Shown: positions 36,038 through 46,407, counted from the stretch's first letter. The stretch is 53,404 nucleotides of DNA from Candidatus Heimdallarchaeota archaeon (GCA_023270155.1 JAGLTB010000032.1:1-53404); one strand, 5' to 3'. Notes: a model not told the origin generated them from the sequence alone. Numbers and translations are program-made.

Positions 36038-37918
36038 ATGAAAAAAATCCACCTTCTTCTATTGTTCTTTATGATAGCTTCGATATTACCATTAAACATT
36101 CAAACAATCAATTCATCAAGTGATGAAGAACCTCTTAAACCTCCTCAACTCGAACTAGATAAGGTAAATACAAATTTAACTTTGTTCATCGAATTTATTG
36201 GTTTCGAAGAGGAATTTATTGATGAGAGTGAAATTCTTGGTCAAATCACACATACATATGACAGAGGTTCATCTTTGATTGGAACTTCTAAAATAAAATT
36301 TGATTTTAGCATCTCCTATGCGACTGATGCAGAGACTTTAGTTTTGAAAAGATTCATTGAAGACATATGTGTTTCAGGAACTGGAGTTGGAAAATCTATT
36401 AACAAAACCAGATTATCTGAGGATTTAGCAACAGGAGTTAGAAGTGATATTTTTAATTCTGAAGATGGTATGGTTGTAGATGTTGAAGATGTTGAAGATT
36501 TTATTTCTTCAAATTATTACGATAAAACAAATGCGAGAGAAGGATATACAATGTTTTTGCTTAATTTTTCTTGTTTTGATACTCCAGATCATAATCAAGA
36601 ACACTGGTATCATATAAGTAAAGAATCATACGATACTAATAGAACCATAAATCACTGGTATTCAGGATATAATAACATTCCTGAGAAACCTACATTAGGA
36701 TGGGGAGGAGATGAAAGATTTTGTTTCATAGACCTTTCTTCAAGAACATGGTATTTCGATTGGATCACAACCGCTTGGCCAAGTCTTGTTCCCAGCAGTG
36801 CGATCTATTATGATTCCCCCGATGTTGATTCACTCATTCAAGAATATGATCCCTACACACCTGCAGGAAAATCTAAACTTTCAGAATATATAGCTGCATG
36901 GATACAATCCTACATGGGGAACCTCTTTTCTGCATATTATGGAGCATCTCCAATTGGGAGATCATACTCTATACAAGTGCTTTTCTTCGAGAATCTAACT
37001 ATTAATGGTTATTCATTTGAAGATTTGAACTGGGTGTTGTCAGAGAATCGAATGTTGAGTCAACTAAATGAAGATTTTCCTTGGATAGAATGGAAGATAG
37101 AGGTAGAATATGTGAGATTGATTGATTATCCAGAAGTATATGATTACATGGCAGATAATGTACAGTTGGATCAGGATGGACTTTATATTGAAGTTATGGA
37201 TGGATTTTTCACTTATCTGTCAAACCGATTATTTGCAGATTTTAATTATTCAGCAGCAGATACAGTACTTCCTTGTTATGGATTCCTAACGAACAATGTT
37301 GGTCTCAAATATTATGGAGTGAGATTCGCAGGTTTAGGAGGGATGGGATGGGAAATAATAACTGGTGCCCCAGGATCAATTTTCGAAGATGGAGCTATAT
37401 CTAAACCTAGAAGAGGTTTTACTCAAGTAATGATTCATGAACTTGGACATAGTTTAGGTTTTCCTCATCCTCACAGCTATACGTATGGTTGGGGATCCTC
37501 TTTCGTTAAGGAAACAATGAATTATTTCTCTTTAGGAGAAGAAAGCTTTAGTACTTTCTACCGGGATGGATTAGCAAGATCTCACGGAAATTACTTCTAT
37601 CTTCTTGCAAAAGAAGAGATGGATTTAGCATATACTATTTTCATCGATGCAGGTGCACCTTCTGAGTTGGATTGGTTAGTAGAAGAAGTATATAGTATGC
37701 TCAATGGGTATTTGGATTTATACAACGAATTAAAATATCTTGCAGCAGTACTTAACATGACTTCAGTTCTGGATAAAATTGAGCTAATTCCTTTCTATAT
37801 AGCACATCCAGAAGAGATACCAACGGAACCAACTGAAAAGACAACATTTCCAATTGTTACGATTTCTTTTGCAGTAGTATGGATATTAATGAAGAAAAGA
37901 AAAAGGTTCAGAAAATAA
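36038..37918 (+). CDS. Secreted, membrane-anchored metzincin-type metalloprotease
   Basis: The protein has a signal peptide (about 1-22), a long ectodomain and a C-terminal hydrophobic stretch followed by KKRKRFRK, so it would be anchored outside the cell. The zinc site HELGHSLGFPH is at 467-477, an exact HExxHxxGxxH, and a Met-turn-like ETMNYF follows at about 492-497. No known protease family can be named beyond metzincin, and the 450-residue N-terminal part is unfamiliar. Roles could include S-layer or surface-protein turnover. It follows the MFS-PhoU gene by about 50 bases on the same strand, and may have its own start signal. Confidence 0.85.
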   Translation: MKKIHLLLLFFMIASILPLNIQTINSSSDEEPLKPPQLELDKVNTNLTLFIEFIGFEEEFIDESEILGQITHTYDRGSSLIGTSKIKFDFSISYATDAETLVLKRFIEDICVSGTGVGKSINKTRLSEDLATGVRSDIFNSEDGMVVDVEDVEDFISSNYYDKTNAREGYTMFLLNFSCFDTPDHNQEHWYHISKESYDTNRTINHWYSGYNNIPEKPTLGWGGDERFCFIDLSSRTWYFDWITTAWPSLVPSSAIYYDSPDVDSLIQEYDPYTPAGKSKLSEYIAAWIQSYMGNLFSAYYGASPIGRSYSIQVLFFENLTINGYSFEDLNWVLSENRMLSQLNEDFPWIEWKIEVEYVRLIDYPEVYDYMADNVQLDQDGLYIEVMDGFFTYLSNRLFADFNYSAADTVLPCYGFLTNNVGLKYYGVRFAGLGGMGWEIITGAPGSIFEDGAISKPRRGFTQVMIHELGHSLGFPHPHSYTYGWGSSFVKETMNYFSLGEESFSTFYRDGLARSHGNYFYLLAKEEMDLAYTIFIDAGAPSELDWLVEEVYSMLNGYLDLYNELKYLAAVLNMTSVLDKIELIPFYIAHPEEIPTEPTEKTTFPIVTISFAVVWILMKKRKRFRK

Positions 37919-37939
37919 GTAAAACTTTTCTTCAATCTA

Positions 37940-39961
37940 TCATTCCAATGAAAAAGGTGAAGCTTCAAAGATAGATTCTACAAGAGGATGAAATTCTTCC
38001 TCATTGATTTGTTCTAAAGCTAATTTATGTCTTAATTTACTAACGGATTCTTTCAGAAATTTACGAACTTGCAGTCTGCTTTCGAAAGTTTCTGTATCAG
38101 CAACTAAAACAGCCATTACATTCTCTTGTTTTTCTATTATAACCGCTCTGCCTTCATGATTTATACTCCTCAGAGTTTCTGTTCCTTTTCCAAGAACTTC
38201 AGCAGAGAAATTAATAATCGCAGTAATTAATCCTGAAACTAACAAATCATCAATGCTTTCTTTTTTGGAGAATTTATATGAGTATAATGGGAGTCCACCT
38301 TCATCAATAACAAGAAGCATATAGAGAATAATTGGTATCTTTTTCGGAGAACCAAAAGTAAAGCTCATAATTTTCTTGAACAAGCGCTTTGGTCCTCTTA
38401 ACTCTTCGATTAGCGAAATCTTATCTCTTAACCTCATTTGGATTTCTTCTGCTTTATCTACGAGATTATATTTCTCAGCAAACTCTAATCCAGTTTTAAG
38501 AGCTTCATCAACTTTCTTAATCATGTTTCTATATTGGAAATAACTAGCTTTTGTTATAATAGCATCAATATAGAGTGGATGCTCTAACTCCTGAGTAACA
38601 TGCAATAAGCTATCTATAAAGTAAAGAAATTTGGTACCATACTCATTCTCGTTAGTTATCCTGAACATCTCAAAATAACTCTCTGCTAGAGCTCCGTAAG
38701 AATAAACAATCCCTTCTAAAATCAGCTGATTCTCAAAAAATTCTAAAGCTCTTTCAAAGAATTCAGCTGCTGTGCTAAAGTTAACCTTCTTCTGATTATA
38801 TAATCCTTTATAGAAGTAATAGTAAGACATTGCGTTAAAATTGAATTGATCTTCTGCTAATTTGAATCCATGTTCTAGTGATTCCCCTTTGTCTTTTTTT
38901 ATGAGAAGTTGAATATAACCATAAGTTATCTCAACCAGAGGGTAGATGTAACCATTTTCTTTATTTAATTCATGAGCTTCGCTGTAAAACATATTTACTT
39001 TATCTATTTTATCATCTAATAGATGAATATCACCTATTTTCGATAAAGTTTGAATGCGCAATGGGATTATTAAGTTATCAATTTTTAGTATTCGTTGATA
39101 AATGTTCAATGCTTCAGATAGACCTCCACTCATCTTTTCTTTTGTTGCTATATTCAAAGAAATAATAGCTTCTAATTTAGGAGAGCTTATCTCCTTCGCA
39201 AGTTTCAGTCCATTATCTATGTGAACTTGTGCTGTTTTAACATTATATTCCTTCAAATTTATTTGAGCTAACAGATTATAGAGGGAGCATAACATTCCTT
39301 TATTCTCTATGTTTTCCGCTCGTTTTATTGCGCTATCCATCCACAAGTCCTTAAGTGTATCATCTGCTAGATTGTAAGCGAAATTTAGAAGATCACAAAG
39401 TAATGCATCTAAAATGAAAGGAAATCGAAGTGCTAAATCCTCAAGATTAATCAGATAACGTAGAAGTTCATTTAAAGCTTTAAAACCAAGCTCAGGTTTT
39501 TTCTCTGTTACTGATGAGAACTCATTAAGTGAAAGAATTAGAAAATCCTTTTCATTAGAATCTGTTTTTTGATTTATTAGTTTTTGAATTTTCGGCAAAA
39601 GCACTTGAAAATCTTCGAATTGAAACGTGTCTCTTAGAGCTAAAAGATAGCACATCATTATTGAGAGATTTTTATTATCAACTTCTTTTCCTAATAGCTC
39701 CTGTAAATCTAAAATCTCTTCGTATTCTTTACTCCAATAGCAGTATAGATAGTAGATTAGAAGAACGAGTTGGTCTTCTTTTTTCAATTTCTTTCTTATG
39801 GAATTGAGATATCTTGAGAGCTTCTTTCGTATTTGCTCTTCTTCCTTCAAATCACCTATAATGCTCTCTAATAAGCTATAGAAAGAATCTTCATTTCCTT
39901 TAATATAAGGTTCAATCTCATTTGTGATAAAACTTGGTAGAGATAAGGTCATGTTACTCAT
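37940..39961 (-). CDS. TPR protein with C-terminal longin/roadblock-like domain (paralogue A)
   Basis: Helical repeats fill about residues 1-530 and include TPR-like units such as AAEFFERALEFFENQLILEG. The C-terminal 130 residues form an alpha/beta module beginning ILYMLLVIDEGGLPLYSYKF, then DDLLVSGLITAIINFSAEVL, two strands and a long helix. This strand-turn-helix order fits the roadblock/longin (profilin-like) superfamily, which in Asgard archaea often partners small GTPases. The frame is open to 39985, but a TATA-like TTTATAAAT at 39988-39996 places the transcript start near 39966, so 39961 is preferred. No GTPase is encoded here. It is the last of three tandem paralogues. Confidence 0.75.
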   Translation of the reverse strand: MSNMTLSLPSFITNEIEPYIKGNEDSFYSLLESIIGDLKEEEQIRKKLSRYLNSIRKKLKKEDQLVLLIYYLYCYWSKEYEEILDLQELLGKEVDNKNLSIMMCYLLALRDTFQFEDFQVLLPKIQKLINQKTDSNEKDFLILSLNEFSSVTEKKPELGFKALNELLRYLINLEDLALRFPFILDALLCDLLNFAYNLADDTLKDLWMDSAIKRAENIENKGMLCSLYNLLAQINLKEYNVKTAQVHIDNGLKLAKEISSPKLEAIISLNIATKEKMSGGLSEALNIYQRILKIDNLIIPLRIQTLSKIGDIHLLDDKIDKVNMFYSEAHELNKENGYIYPLVEITYGYIQLLIKKDKGESLEHGFKLAEDQFNFNAMSYYYFYKGLYNQKKVNFSTAAEFFERALEFFENQLILEGIVYSYGALAESYFEMFRITNENEYGTKFLYFIDSLLHVTQELEHPLYIDAIITKASYFQYRNMIKKVDEALKTGLEFAEKYNLVDKAEEIQMRLRDKISLIEELRGPKRLFKKIMSFTFGSPKKIPIILYMLLVIDEGGLPLYSYKFSKKESIDDLLVSGLITAIINFSAEVLGKGTETLRSINHEGRAVIIEKQENVMAVLVADTETFESRLQVRKFLKESVSKLRHKLALEQINEEEFHPLVESIFEASPFSLE

Positions 39962-40017
39962 CAGATACTCTAGAATGAATTTCAAGATTTATAAATGAAT
40001 CTTTTCCGCGTTCAGAT

Positions 40018-42099
40018 TCACATGTCGATTTTAATTGTATCGCTGAAAATTAATGTTGTTCCAAACAAGGATTTAACTTCATCATCTATTGTTTTAGCTA
40101 AGTCTTCATCTAATTCTCCGTGGAAATGTTTGGGAATTTCCAGATATGACAGTTTGTCAGTCAATTGATGAATTTTTCTTCTTAAAGAGAATGAATCATA
40201 TGCACTCACAGCTACAGAACTGAATCCTTTTGGATGTGCTTCTATGATGATTTTATGATTGCCGTATGTTATTACTAGCATTTGACTCTTCTGTTCTTCG
40301 AATAATTCAGTTAGCATGTCTTTTACTGCAACTATAAATCCCCCAAAGAGCAGTTGATCCTTAACAGTTTTCTTTAAAATTACATAAGATCTCAAAGGTA
40401 TTCCAGATCTATGAAGAACTATTAAAGCTAATGGAGATACATCAATCTCTATTGGAGATTTTTGCATATATCTCAGGCCAAAATCCTGAAGGTTTGAGAC
40501 ATCATTTCTGAAAGGCTGATTAACCCAGCTTATTTCCTTTTTTAGCTTTTGGTGTATAACTTGGCTAATCTCTTCGATTCTCTCTTCAACAATCTGCAGA
40601 AGTTGCTTGTTTTTTTCTTCTTGTAAAAGCTCTCTAGCTTGTTGAAGACTATTGAATGCTTTTGTATATTCTTTTTTTATTGCAAAGATCTTTCCTTGTA
40701 AGAGATACAACACAATTTGTTCTTTTAACAATTGATTTTCATTGAAAAACGGTAGGATGTGGTCCAAGTTATCCAAAGCTTTCCCTAGCACTTCCAAATC
40801 ATTTTCCACATCATATTCTGCAATATTTAACAAAATGAGATTCATCAGTATTTTTGCAGATATTTCTCCTCTTCCTTGGACATCAGCTTTCTTTAGAGCG
40901 CTTTGCAGCTGTTCTTCTGCCTTTCCATAGTTTAAATTCTTAATATTGAAAATCCCTTTCAAGAATAGGATGTAAGATTCAATTGTAAGTGAAGGATTAC
41001 TTCTTATTTCTTCTTCTAGTGATTTTATCAAACTCTCGAATTTATTCATATTATTTGTCTGTAAATATAGTTCTGCAAGAATGCAATATTGATAAGTCTC
41101 TTTCATATTTAACTTTTCAATAATTTGTAGAGCTTCTTCATACTTTGATATTGCTTCTTGAAAATTTCCTCGTTCTATTTCTATATCTCCCAAGCTTTTG
41201 ATTGTGAGAGCAACGTATTTATTCGCTTCTAGATTTTGGAAAGTTTGCAGAATCTCGTTGAATATTTTCTCAGCGTTTTTCACATCTCCATGAATAGTAC
41301 TTATTGTTCCTAAATTACCTTTAGAAGCAGCTAAAAGACTTATATTTCCAGTCTCCTCGAATATTTCAATAGATTTTTCTGTTAAAATCTGTGAATCATC
41401 TAGTCGTCCACTATCTCTCTCTAAAAGAGCTAAAAGGTAGGTAATATTACCTATGTGATTTCTCTCTTCCAGATCCATTGCGATGTGCATGGCAACGTTT
41501 AATTTGTTTTCAAGTTTAATTTTCTCATCGACATATCTACTTACAAAGAAATCATCTTTATGACCATCAAGTAAGATATCATTTAATGCTGGTTTTTCTT
41601 TTCGAGGTAATTTATGAGTTCGTAATCCTTCCTCAAAAAGCAAATTCAAATGAATTTTACATTGTTCATAGTTACCAAGATTCAGATATCCATTTGCAAT
41701 AGAACGAATCGAGTGTAATTTCAATAAAATAGGAATGTTTTGCTTTTCTTTTATTTTCGAAGCCAATTTTATAACATCTTCATTTAAACCCTTCTCCAAA
41801 GATAACCGAAAGAACCATAGGTTTAGAGCTTCAGAAGAATATTGCTGATCAAAAGAAGTTAGAGTATCAAAATCTGCTATATTGAACAACACCTTCCCAA
41901 GTGCAAACATAAGAATTTCAGAAGGTATAGAAATGTTCGGAACAAGATCAACTAAAAAATCCCTTACTTTAATTAGGGAATCTCCTGTATTGAAATCCTT
42001 TTCAGATTCTTTGAACAAATCCTGTTCTCTTTCGTTCATGAGAGGTATGTAAATCTCAAATTCTTTTGGGAAACCTCTCTTATTTCCCTTGACCTTCAT
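40018..42099 (-). CDS. TPR protein with C-terminal longin/roadblock-like domain (paralogue B)
   Basis: About 530 residues of TPR-like helices contain classic units (SLGDIEIERGNFQEAISKYE, and NLGTISTIHGDVKNAEKIFN). The C-terminal module begins ALIVLHRSGIPLRSYVILKK, then DQLLFGGFIVAVKDMLTELF and a strand-rich stretch with SVAVSAYDSFSLRRKIHQL. It is collinear with the neighbour on each side. The ATG at 42099 is chosen; the TTG at 42108 is the only other option nearby. It is probably a cytoplasmic signalling or scaffold protein. Confidence 0.78.
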   Translation of the reverse strand: MKVKGNKRGFPKEFEIYIPLMNEREQDLFKESEKDFNTGDSLIKVRDFLVDLVPNISIPSEILMFALGKVLFNIADFDTLTSFDQQYSSEALNLWFFRLSLEKGLNEDVIKLASKIKEKQNIPILLKLHSIRSIANGYLNLGNYEQCKIHLNLLFEEGLRTHKLPRKEKPALNDILLDGHKDDFFVSRYVDEKIKLENKLNVAMHIAMDLEERNHIGNITYLLALLERDSGRLDDSQILTEKSIEIFEETGNISLLAASKGNLGTISTIHGDVKNAEKIFNEILQTFQNLEANKYVALTIKSLGDIEIERGNFQEAISKYEEALQIIEKLNMKETYQYCILAELYLQTNNMNKFESLIKSLEEEIRSNPSLTIESYILFLKGIFNIKNLNYGKAEEQLQSALKKADVQGRGEISAKILMNLILLNIAEYDVENDLEVLGKALDNLDHILPFFNENQLLKEQIVLYLLQGKIFAIKKEYTKAFNSLQQARELLQEEKNKQLLQIVEERIEEISQVIHQKLKKEISWVNQPFRNDVSNLQDFGLRYMQKSPIEIDVSPLALIVLHRSGIPLRSYVILKKTVKDQLLFGGFIVAVKDMLTELFEEQKSQMLVITYGNHKIIIEAHPKGFSSVAVSAYDSFSLRRKIHQLTDKLSYLEIPKHFHGELDEDLAKTIDDEVKSLFGTTLIFSDTIKIDM

Positions 42100-42166
42100 T
42101 AGATTCAATATATTTTCTTAAGCGATGAATAAAAACATTAGCTTTCTATTAAAATAACAACTTAAA

Positions 42167-44215
42167 TCAATTTGACCTATAGCTTTTGATTCCGAATAAG
42201 TTTGCGATAACGGAATCTAATTCATATGATTCAGTCTCACTCATATCGCCTTTATACTGATCTTCGAAGATGCCCTTAACAGAAAGATGTTCAACAAGTC
42301 TATGCATCTTTCTACGGAGCATAAAGCTATCTCTTAATGCAATTACTACAACTGAAAAGAGATTGGAATAGAATTCGATTAAGAGCTTGTATTGGCCATG
42401 GTCAATAGATAGTACTCCATGTTTCTGGTCTACGAATAATTCATTCATTAAATGTCTAATTGCAGATACGAATCCTCCAAAGAGCAGATCATCACTTACT
42501 GAGACATCTTCAGATAAGTATGTACTTATCGGTATTCCACTTGAATGAAAAATCAATATAGCGATAGGTTTCTCTTCTTTTGGAGCAGCTAATTTCTTAG
42601 ATTCCTTTCTTAAAATAGTTGAAATTGTATCGATGTCCTCAATGAAGCTAACCATTTTTGTATCTATTATTTTATCAATCTCACTACCTATTGCTTGCTT
42701 AACTTGTTCAATTCTTAATTGATAATCATCCATTAGCAGAGGAGTATATGTTCTAGCATATTCTTCTCCTTTTTTCAGAAGAAATAGAGCTGTTTCAAAA
42801 TCTAGAAGAATTATTTTAATCTTAGCTCTAATATGATAAATAATTGATAATGATTCATACTTTGCTTTTTCTTCTAAGTATGTTACAATGTCTTCTAAGC
42901 ACTTATCTGCTTCTGTTAGTTCTTCTAGACTTAAAGTAATGGTATACTTTTTCAGGAAGACCATAGAGATTAAAACTAGAGTCTTTGAACTGAGGATTTC
43001 ATTTCCTAGTTCATCTGCTTGTACCATTGCGTTTTGTAAATATTCTTGAGAATTACCAAAATTGTTCCTCTTATATTCCAGGAATCCTAGAAGGAACCAA
43101 TAATATGCCTTTTGAGTTGGGGTTAGATCATCTCTCCACTCTCTATCAATCATCAATAAGATTTCTTCAACCTTTCCTATTGCTTCTTGATAGAGTAAAA
43201 TTTCTGCGTATTTCATATTCATTGAAAGATCTTGGAAACCTTTTTTCTGTAAAATTTCAAGAACTATTTCCATTTCTTCAGTTGCCTGGTCGAAATCCTC
43301 TTTTGCGAAGTAGACATCAGCGAAATTTGAATGCAAAATGTATAAAGAACGATAATCACTTTTCCATTGTTCTACTATTTTTTTACTCTTATTATACCAA
43401 AACATAGCTTCGTCCAAATGACCCATCTGCAAATAAACATCGCCAATGCTTCCAGTTAAGTGACCTAACAATCTATCCATCTTGATTTCTCGTGCAATTG
43501 CTTCACTTTTTAGAAAGATTTGATGAGCTAATTGAAAATTTCCTCTATCTAGTTCGATTGTTCCTATTGTACTATAAATTTGTGCAAAAATGATTCTATC
43601 ATTTAGTGCTTTGTTTATATTTAAACACTCTTTGGTCTTGTCTCTTGCTAAAGATAAAATATAATTTGATCTTAGGTATATTGCATCCATTTCCAGCATA
43701 TAAATCTGGATAAGTTTGAAAATATCTCCTCTCATGCCCTTTTCATCCTGAGTATTTAGAGCTATAAAGTTGAAACAATTTTCCCGATTTTCAAGATATT
43801 TACTGTATTTTTGAGTTAAGAAACCACTTATTGCATCAACATAGTAAATAAATGCAGAAAGAATCGAATCTTTGAGCGTATTTTTCAGATTCTCAATTTC
43901 TTCATCGTATTTTTCGTAATCTCCTTTAAAGACTAAATACATCAAATACCATAAACCTAAACCATTATTGTTGGTCTTTTCATGCATATTATTGATTTCA
44001 TCAAAATGCCCCCTATGGTACAAAATTCTACCAAATAAGAAACCAAAAGGATCAGAGAAAGAAGTTTCTTCTTTAGCTATTGAAGATAGAACAGTTTCAA
44101 TTTCCGCTAAATTTGTATTTGGGTTAAATGCTTTGTAGTTCAAAATGCCCTCTCTCTCACTCTTCTCTAAGGAATGGAAGCAAGATAGAATTTCCGGAGG
44201 GAGGACATCCTTCAT
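42167..44215 (-). CDS. TPR protein with C-terminal longin/roadblock-like domain (paralogue C)
   Basis: This is the first gene of the tandem trio in the direction of transcription. TPR-like units include GSIGDVYLQMGHLDEAMFWY and IGTIELDRGNFQLAHQIF. The C-terminal module, AILIFHSSGIPISTYLSED followed by DDLLFGGFVSAIRHLMNEL, matches paralogue B closely and A more loosely. B and C are therefore probably the more recent pair. The divergent methyltransferase gene starts about 140 bases away. Confidence 0.78.
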   Translation of the reverse strand: MKDVLPPEILSCFHSLEKSEREGILNYKAFNPNTNLAEIETVLSSIAKEETSFSDPFGFLFGRILYHRGHFDEINNMHEKTNNNGLGLWYLMYLVFKGDYEKYDEEIENLKNTLKDSILSAFIYYVDAISGFLTQKYSKYLENRENCFNFIALNTQDEKGMRGDIFKLIQIYMLEMDAIYLRSNYILSLARDKTKECLNINKALNDRIIFAQIYSTIGTIELDRGNFQLAHQIFLKSEAIAREIKMDRLLGHLTGSIGDVYLQMGHLDEAMFWYNKSKKIVEQWKSDYRSLYILHSNFADVYFAKEDFDQATEEMEIVLEILQKKGFQDLSMNMKYAEILLYQEAIGKVEEILLMIDREWRDDLTPTQKAYYWFLLGFLEYKRNNFGNSQEYLQNAMVQADELGNEILSSKTLVLISMVFLKKYTITLSLEELTEADKCLEDIVTYLEEKAKYESLSIIYHIRAKIKIILLDFETALFLLKKGEEYARTYTPLLMDDYQLRIEQVKQAIGSEIDKIIDTKMVSFIEDIDTISTILRKESKKLAAPKEEKPIAILIFHSSGIPISTYLSEDVSVSDDLLFGGFVSAIRHLMNELFVDQKHGVLSIDHGQYKLLIEFYSNLFSVVVIALRDSFMLRRKMHRLVEHLSVKGIFEDQYKGDMSETESYELDSVIANLFGIKSYRSN

Positions 44216-44318
44216 TACTTATGTAAATCTATTTGTCGTTAAAAATGTTAACTTAAAGGATGCATCTGTTCCATCAAAATTAAGAAGAGAAATTGTAATA
44301 AACTGCTTAGTAATTATC

Positions 44319-44327
44319 GTATATAAG
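44319..44327 (+). promoter_or_regulatory. TATA-like box of the second methyltransferase gene
   Basis: GTATATAAG lies about 35 bases before the ATG at 44358. It predicts a start near 44349 with a leader of about nine bases that contains GGAG, and argues against the upstream open frame from 44145. Confidence 0.5.
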
Positions 44328-44357
44328 CAAAAAAGAATTCCATTCAATCTGGAGATA

Positions 44358-46379
44358 ATGATGACAAAAGCTTTACCCTTTGAATCTATTGATAAAGCAT
44401 TCGAACTCTTTCACAAAAAAGGATTTTCAATAGATGAAACTAGATCCATTTTCTTGAAACTGTACCTTCTAAGAAAACATAATTTAATGAGTAGAAGCGA
44501 TTTAGAGAAAGATAACTACAAAATAAAAGATTTTGTTGAGTCAAAGTGTGTTATTTCTTCACGATTCCTTAATAAATTGGAAAAGTTTCATGTTTCAGAT
44601 AAACCAATTGCAACAGATCTAATTAATGATTTATTCGACAATATTAGTAATCTAACAGATAATCAGTTTTTCTTGCTTTTGGATACAGACAAGGCTCGTA
44701 AGAATAAGGGACAGTATTTTACTTCTCCTGCAATTGTTTCAAAAATCTACTCATCATTGCTTCCAGAAAGACAAGTGGGGGAGAACATATTTACTCTGGT
44801 TGATTTTTCTGTAGGATTAGGAGAGTTCGTTAAACCTTTGATAAACGATACTCAATTCAGATACTATGCTGTGGAATTAGATCCTATTTCATTTGAATTT
44901 TTATTATTTAATTTAATCTGGAACCAAGAGATTAAATTTTCTCAAAAAGCAAAAGCTCTTCTTACAATTCTTCAAGGAGATTCACTCCTAGGATATGAAG
45001 AGTCTTCGTGTGAGAAACTGAAATTAACAAAAAGTGGACTTCTGCTGTTAATGAAATTGATTCAAATCAGAAAAGAAATACTGGAATCAACTGATAATGT
45101 ATCCTTAGAGAGCATTGCTACCTACTTTAAGTTCAGAGAGGATGTAGCTAAACATCATAAATCTTTAACAGAGTTTAACTGGTTTATTGATTTTCCTGAA
45201 ATCTTCTATGACGAGAAATTAACCAAACTGGAACATGATGGATTTGATTTTGTTGTTGGAAATCCTCCATGGGTTGGTTTCCAAGCTATTGATCACTCTA
45301 AATATCGTTCTTTGTTTTCAAACAAATTCTTTTCCAAAAAACTACATGGAAAATTTAATTTCTCCCTACCTTTCATGATTCTAGCTCATGAACTCTCAAA
45401 GATTGGGGGAGGAGTTGTTATTCCAAGAGGTATTTTATCTGAAACGTATGCTCAAATCTGGAGAGAAGAAATAATTCAAGATGGTTCTTTGTCAAAAATC
45501 TCTTTATTGCAAAAACAATGGTTTGATAATGTTTTAAACGAATTCTGTATAGTTTATTGGGGTAATAACGATGGAAATAAAGTTGTTGAAATTATAGATG
45601 AAGAAAATCAACAAGTAATGAAAATAAAACACGAGAGCATCAAATCACCTCTCTTTAAAATCCCACTTATTCAGCATGATGTTTACGAACAAATTGAACA
45701 CATATACGATTCATCGTTAGAATTACAAGAAGTGTGTGATATTAGAAGAGGGTTAACATTAAGTAGAAAATATCAAGAAGAGTATTTCCAAAGAAAAGAT
45801 AAAACAGCTGGAAAAAATCCAATTAAGAAGCTAATAAGACACAACAGGAGTACCTCAGGTCATAAGGAGGGTGTATTCAATTTTCAAATACACTATTCAG
45901 GGGAAGAGTTTGTTTATGATAAGAATCTTCTAGGAGCACCTAGTTCTTCAAAATTTTTCGAGCAACCTAAAATAATCAGGAGAAACAGAGGAAAGCATTG
46001 GTTCATTGGTTTAGATATTGAAGGTTCTTTTTATGTTAATGATATCTTTGATGTAATTGTTCCAAAGCCAAATGGATTAGATGCAAAGACTATTTTTGGT
46101 TTTCTAAGCTCTTCTATCTTTCAGTTTTTAGCTGAGAACTATCTTCAGAGAGATATTACATCCAATTTTGTGAGAGGACTTCCTTATCCTAACCTATCTG
46201 ATGCAGAATTGGAAGAGATTAAGATAGCAGTTGAAAGTTGGCTTTCATCCCCAAAGAATAAAGACGATATTATTTCTATGAGGAAAAGAATAGATCTAGT
46301 AATAAACAATTATTATCAACTATCAAAAGGTATTCGTAAAGTGCTTGAAAATGATCTTAAATTACGTTGGGTAGATTAG
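44358..46379 (+). CDS. Eco57I-like adenine-specific DNA methyltransferase (second)
   Basis: This 673-residue N6-adenine methyltransferase-like protein has the motif X region KARKNKGQYFTSPAIV near residue 112-127. Motif I is LVDFSVGLGEFVKPL, a weak form of the usual D-x-x-x-GSG. The acidic motif II region is YYAVELDPISFEFLLF, and motif IV is GNPPWVGF at about 301-308. The C-terminus has TRD-like features (VCDIRRGLTLSRKYQEEYF, FFEQPKIIRRNRGKHWF). No nuclease is seen. The frame is open to 44145, antisense to the TPR gene, but a TATA-like box and GGAG fix the start at 44358 or 44361. A longin-like gene follows 57 bases later. Family is clear; activity is less certain owing to motif I. Confidence 0.85.
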   Translation: MMTKALPFESIDKAFELFHKKGFSIDETRSIFLKLYLLRKHNLMSRSDLEKDNYKIKDFVESKCVISSRFLNKLEKFHVSDKPIATDLINDLFDNISNLTDNQFFLLLDTDKARKNKGQYFTSPAIVSKIYSSLLPERQVGENIFTLVDFSVGLGEFVKPLINDTQFRYYAVELDPISFEFLLFNLIWNQEIKFSQKAKALLTILQGDSLLGYEESSCEKLKLTKSGLLLLMKLIQIRKEILESTDNVSLESIATYFKFREDVAKHHKSLTEFNWFIDFPEIFYDEKLTKLEHDGFDFVVGNPPWVGFQAIDHSKYRSLFSNKFFSKKLHGKFNFSLPFMILAHELSKIGGGVVIPRGILSETYAQIWREEIIQDGSLSKISLLQKQWFDNVLNEFCIVYWGNNDGNKVVEIIDEENQQVMKIKHESIKSPLFKIPLIQHDVYEQIEHIYDSSLELQEVCDIRRGLTLSRKYQEEYFQRKDKTAGKNPIKKLIRHNRSTSGHKEGVFNFQIHYSGEEFVYDKNLLGAPSSSKFFEQPKIIRRNRGKHWFIGLDIEGSFYVNDIFDVIVPKPNGLDAKTIFGFLSSSIFQFLAENYLQRDITSNFVRGLPYPNLSDAELEEIKIAVESWLSSPKNKDDIISMRKRIDLVINNYYQLSKGIRKVLENDLKLRWVD

Positions 46380-46407
46380 AAAAATCACCTTGTGGAGTTT
46401 TTGCCGT

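Noticed and set aside
43027-43407. 126-residue plus-strand frame
   Set aside because: It lies inside a well-supported TPR gene on the other strand and has no recognisable motif.
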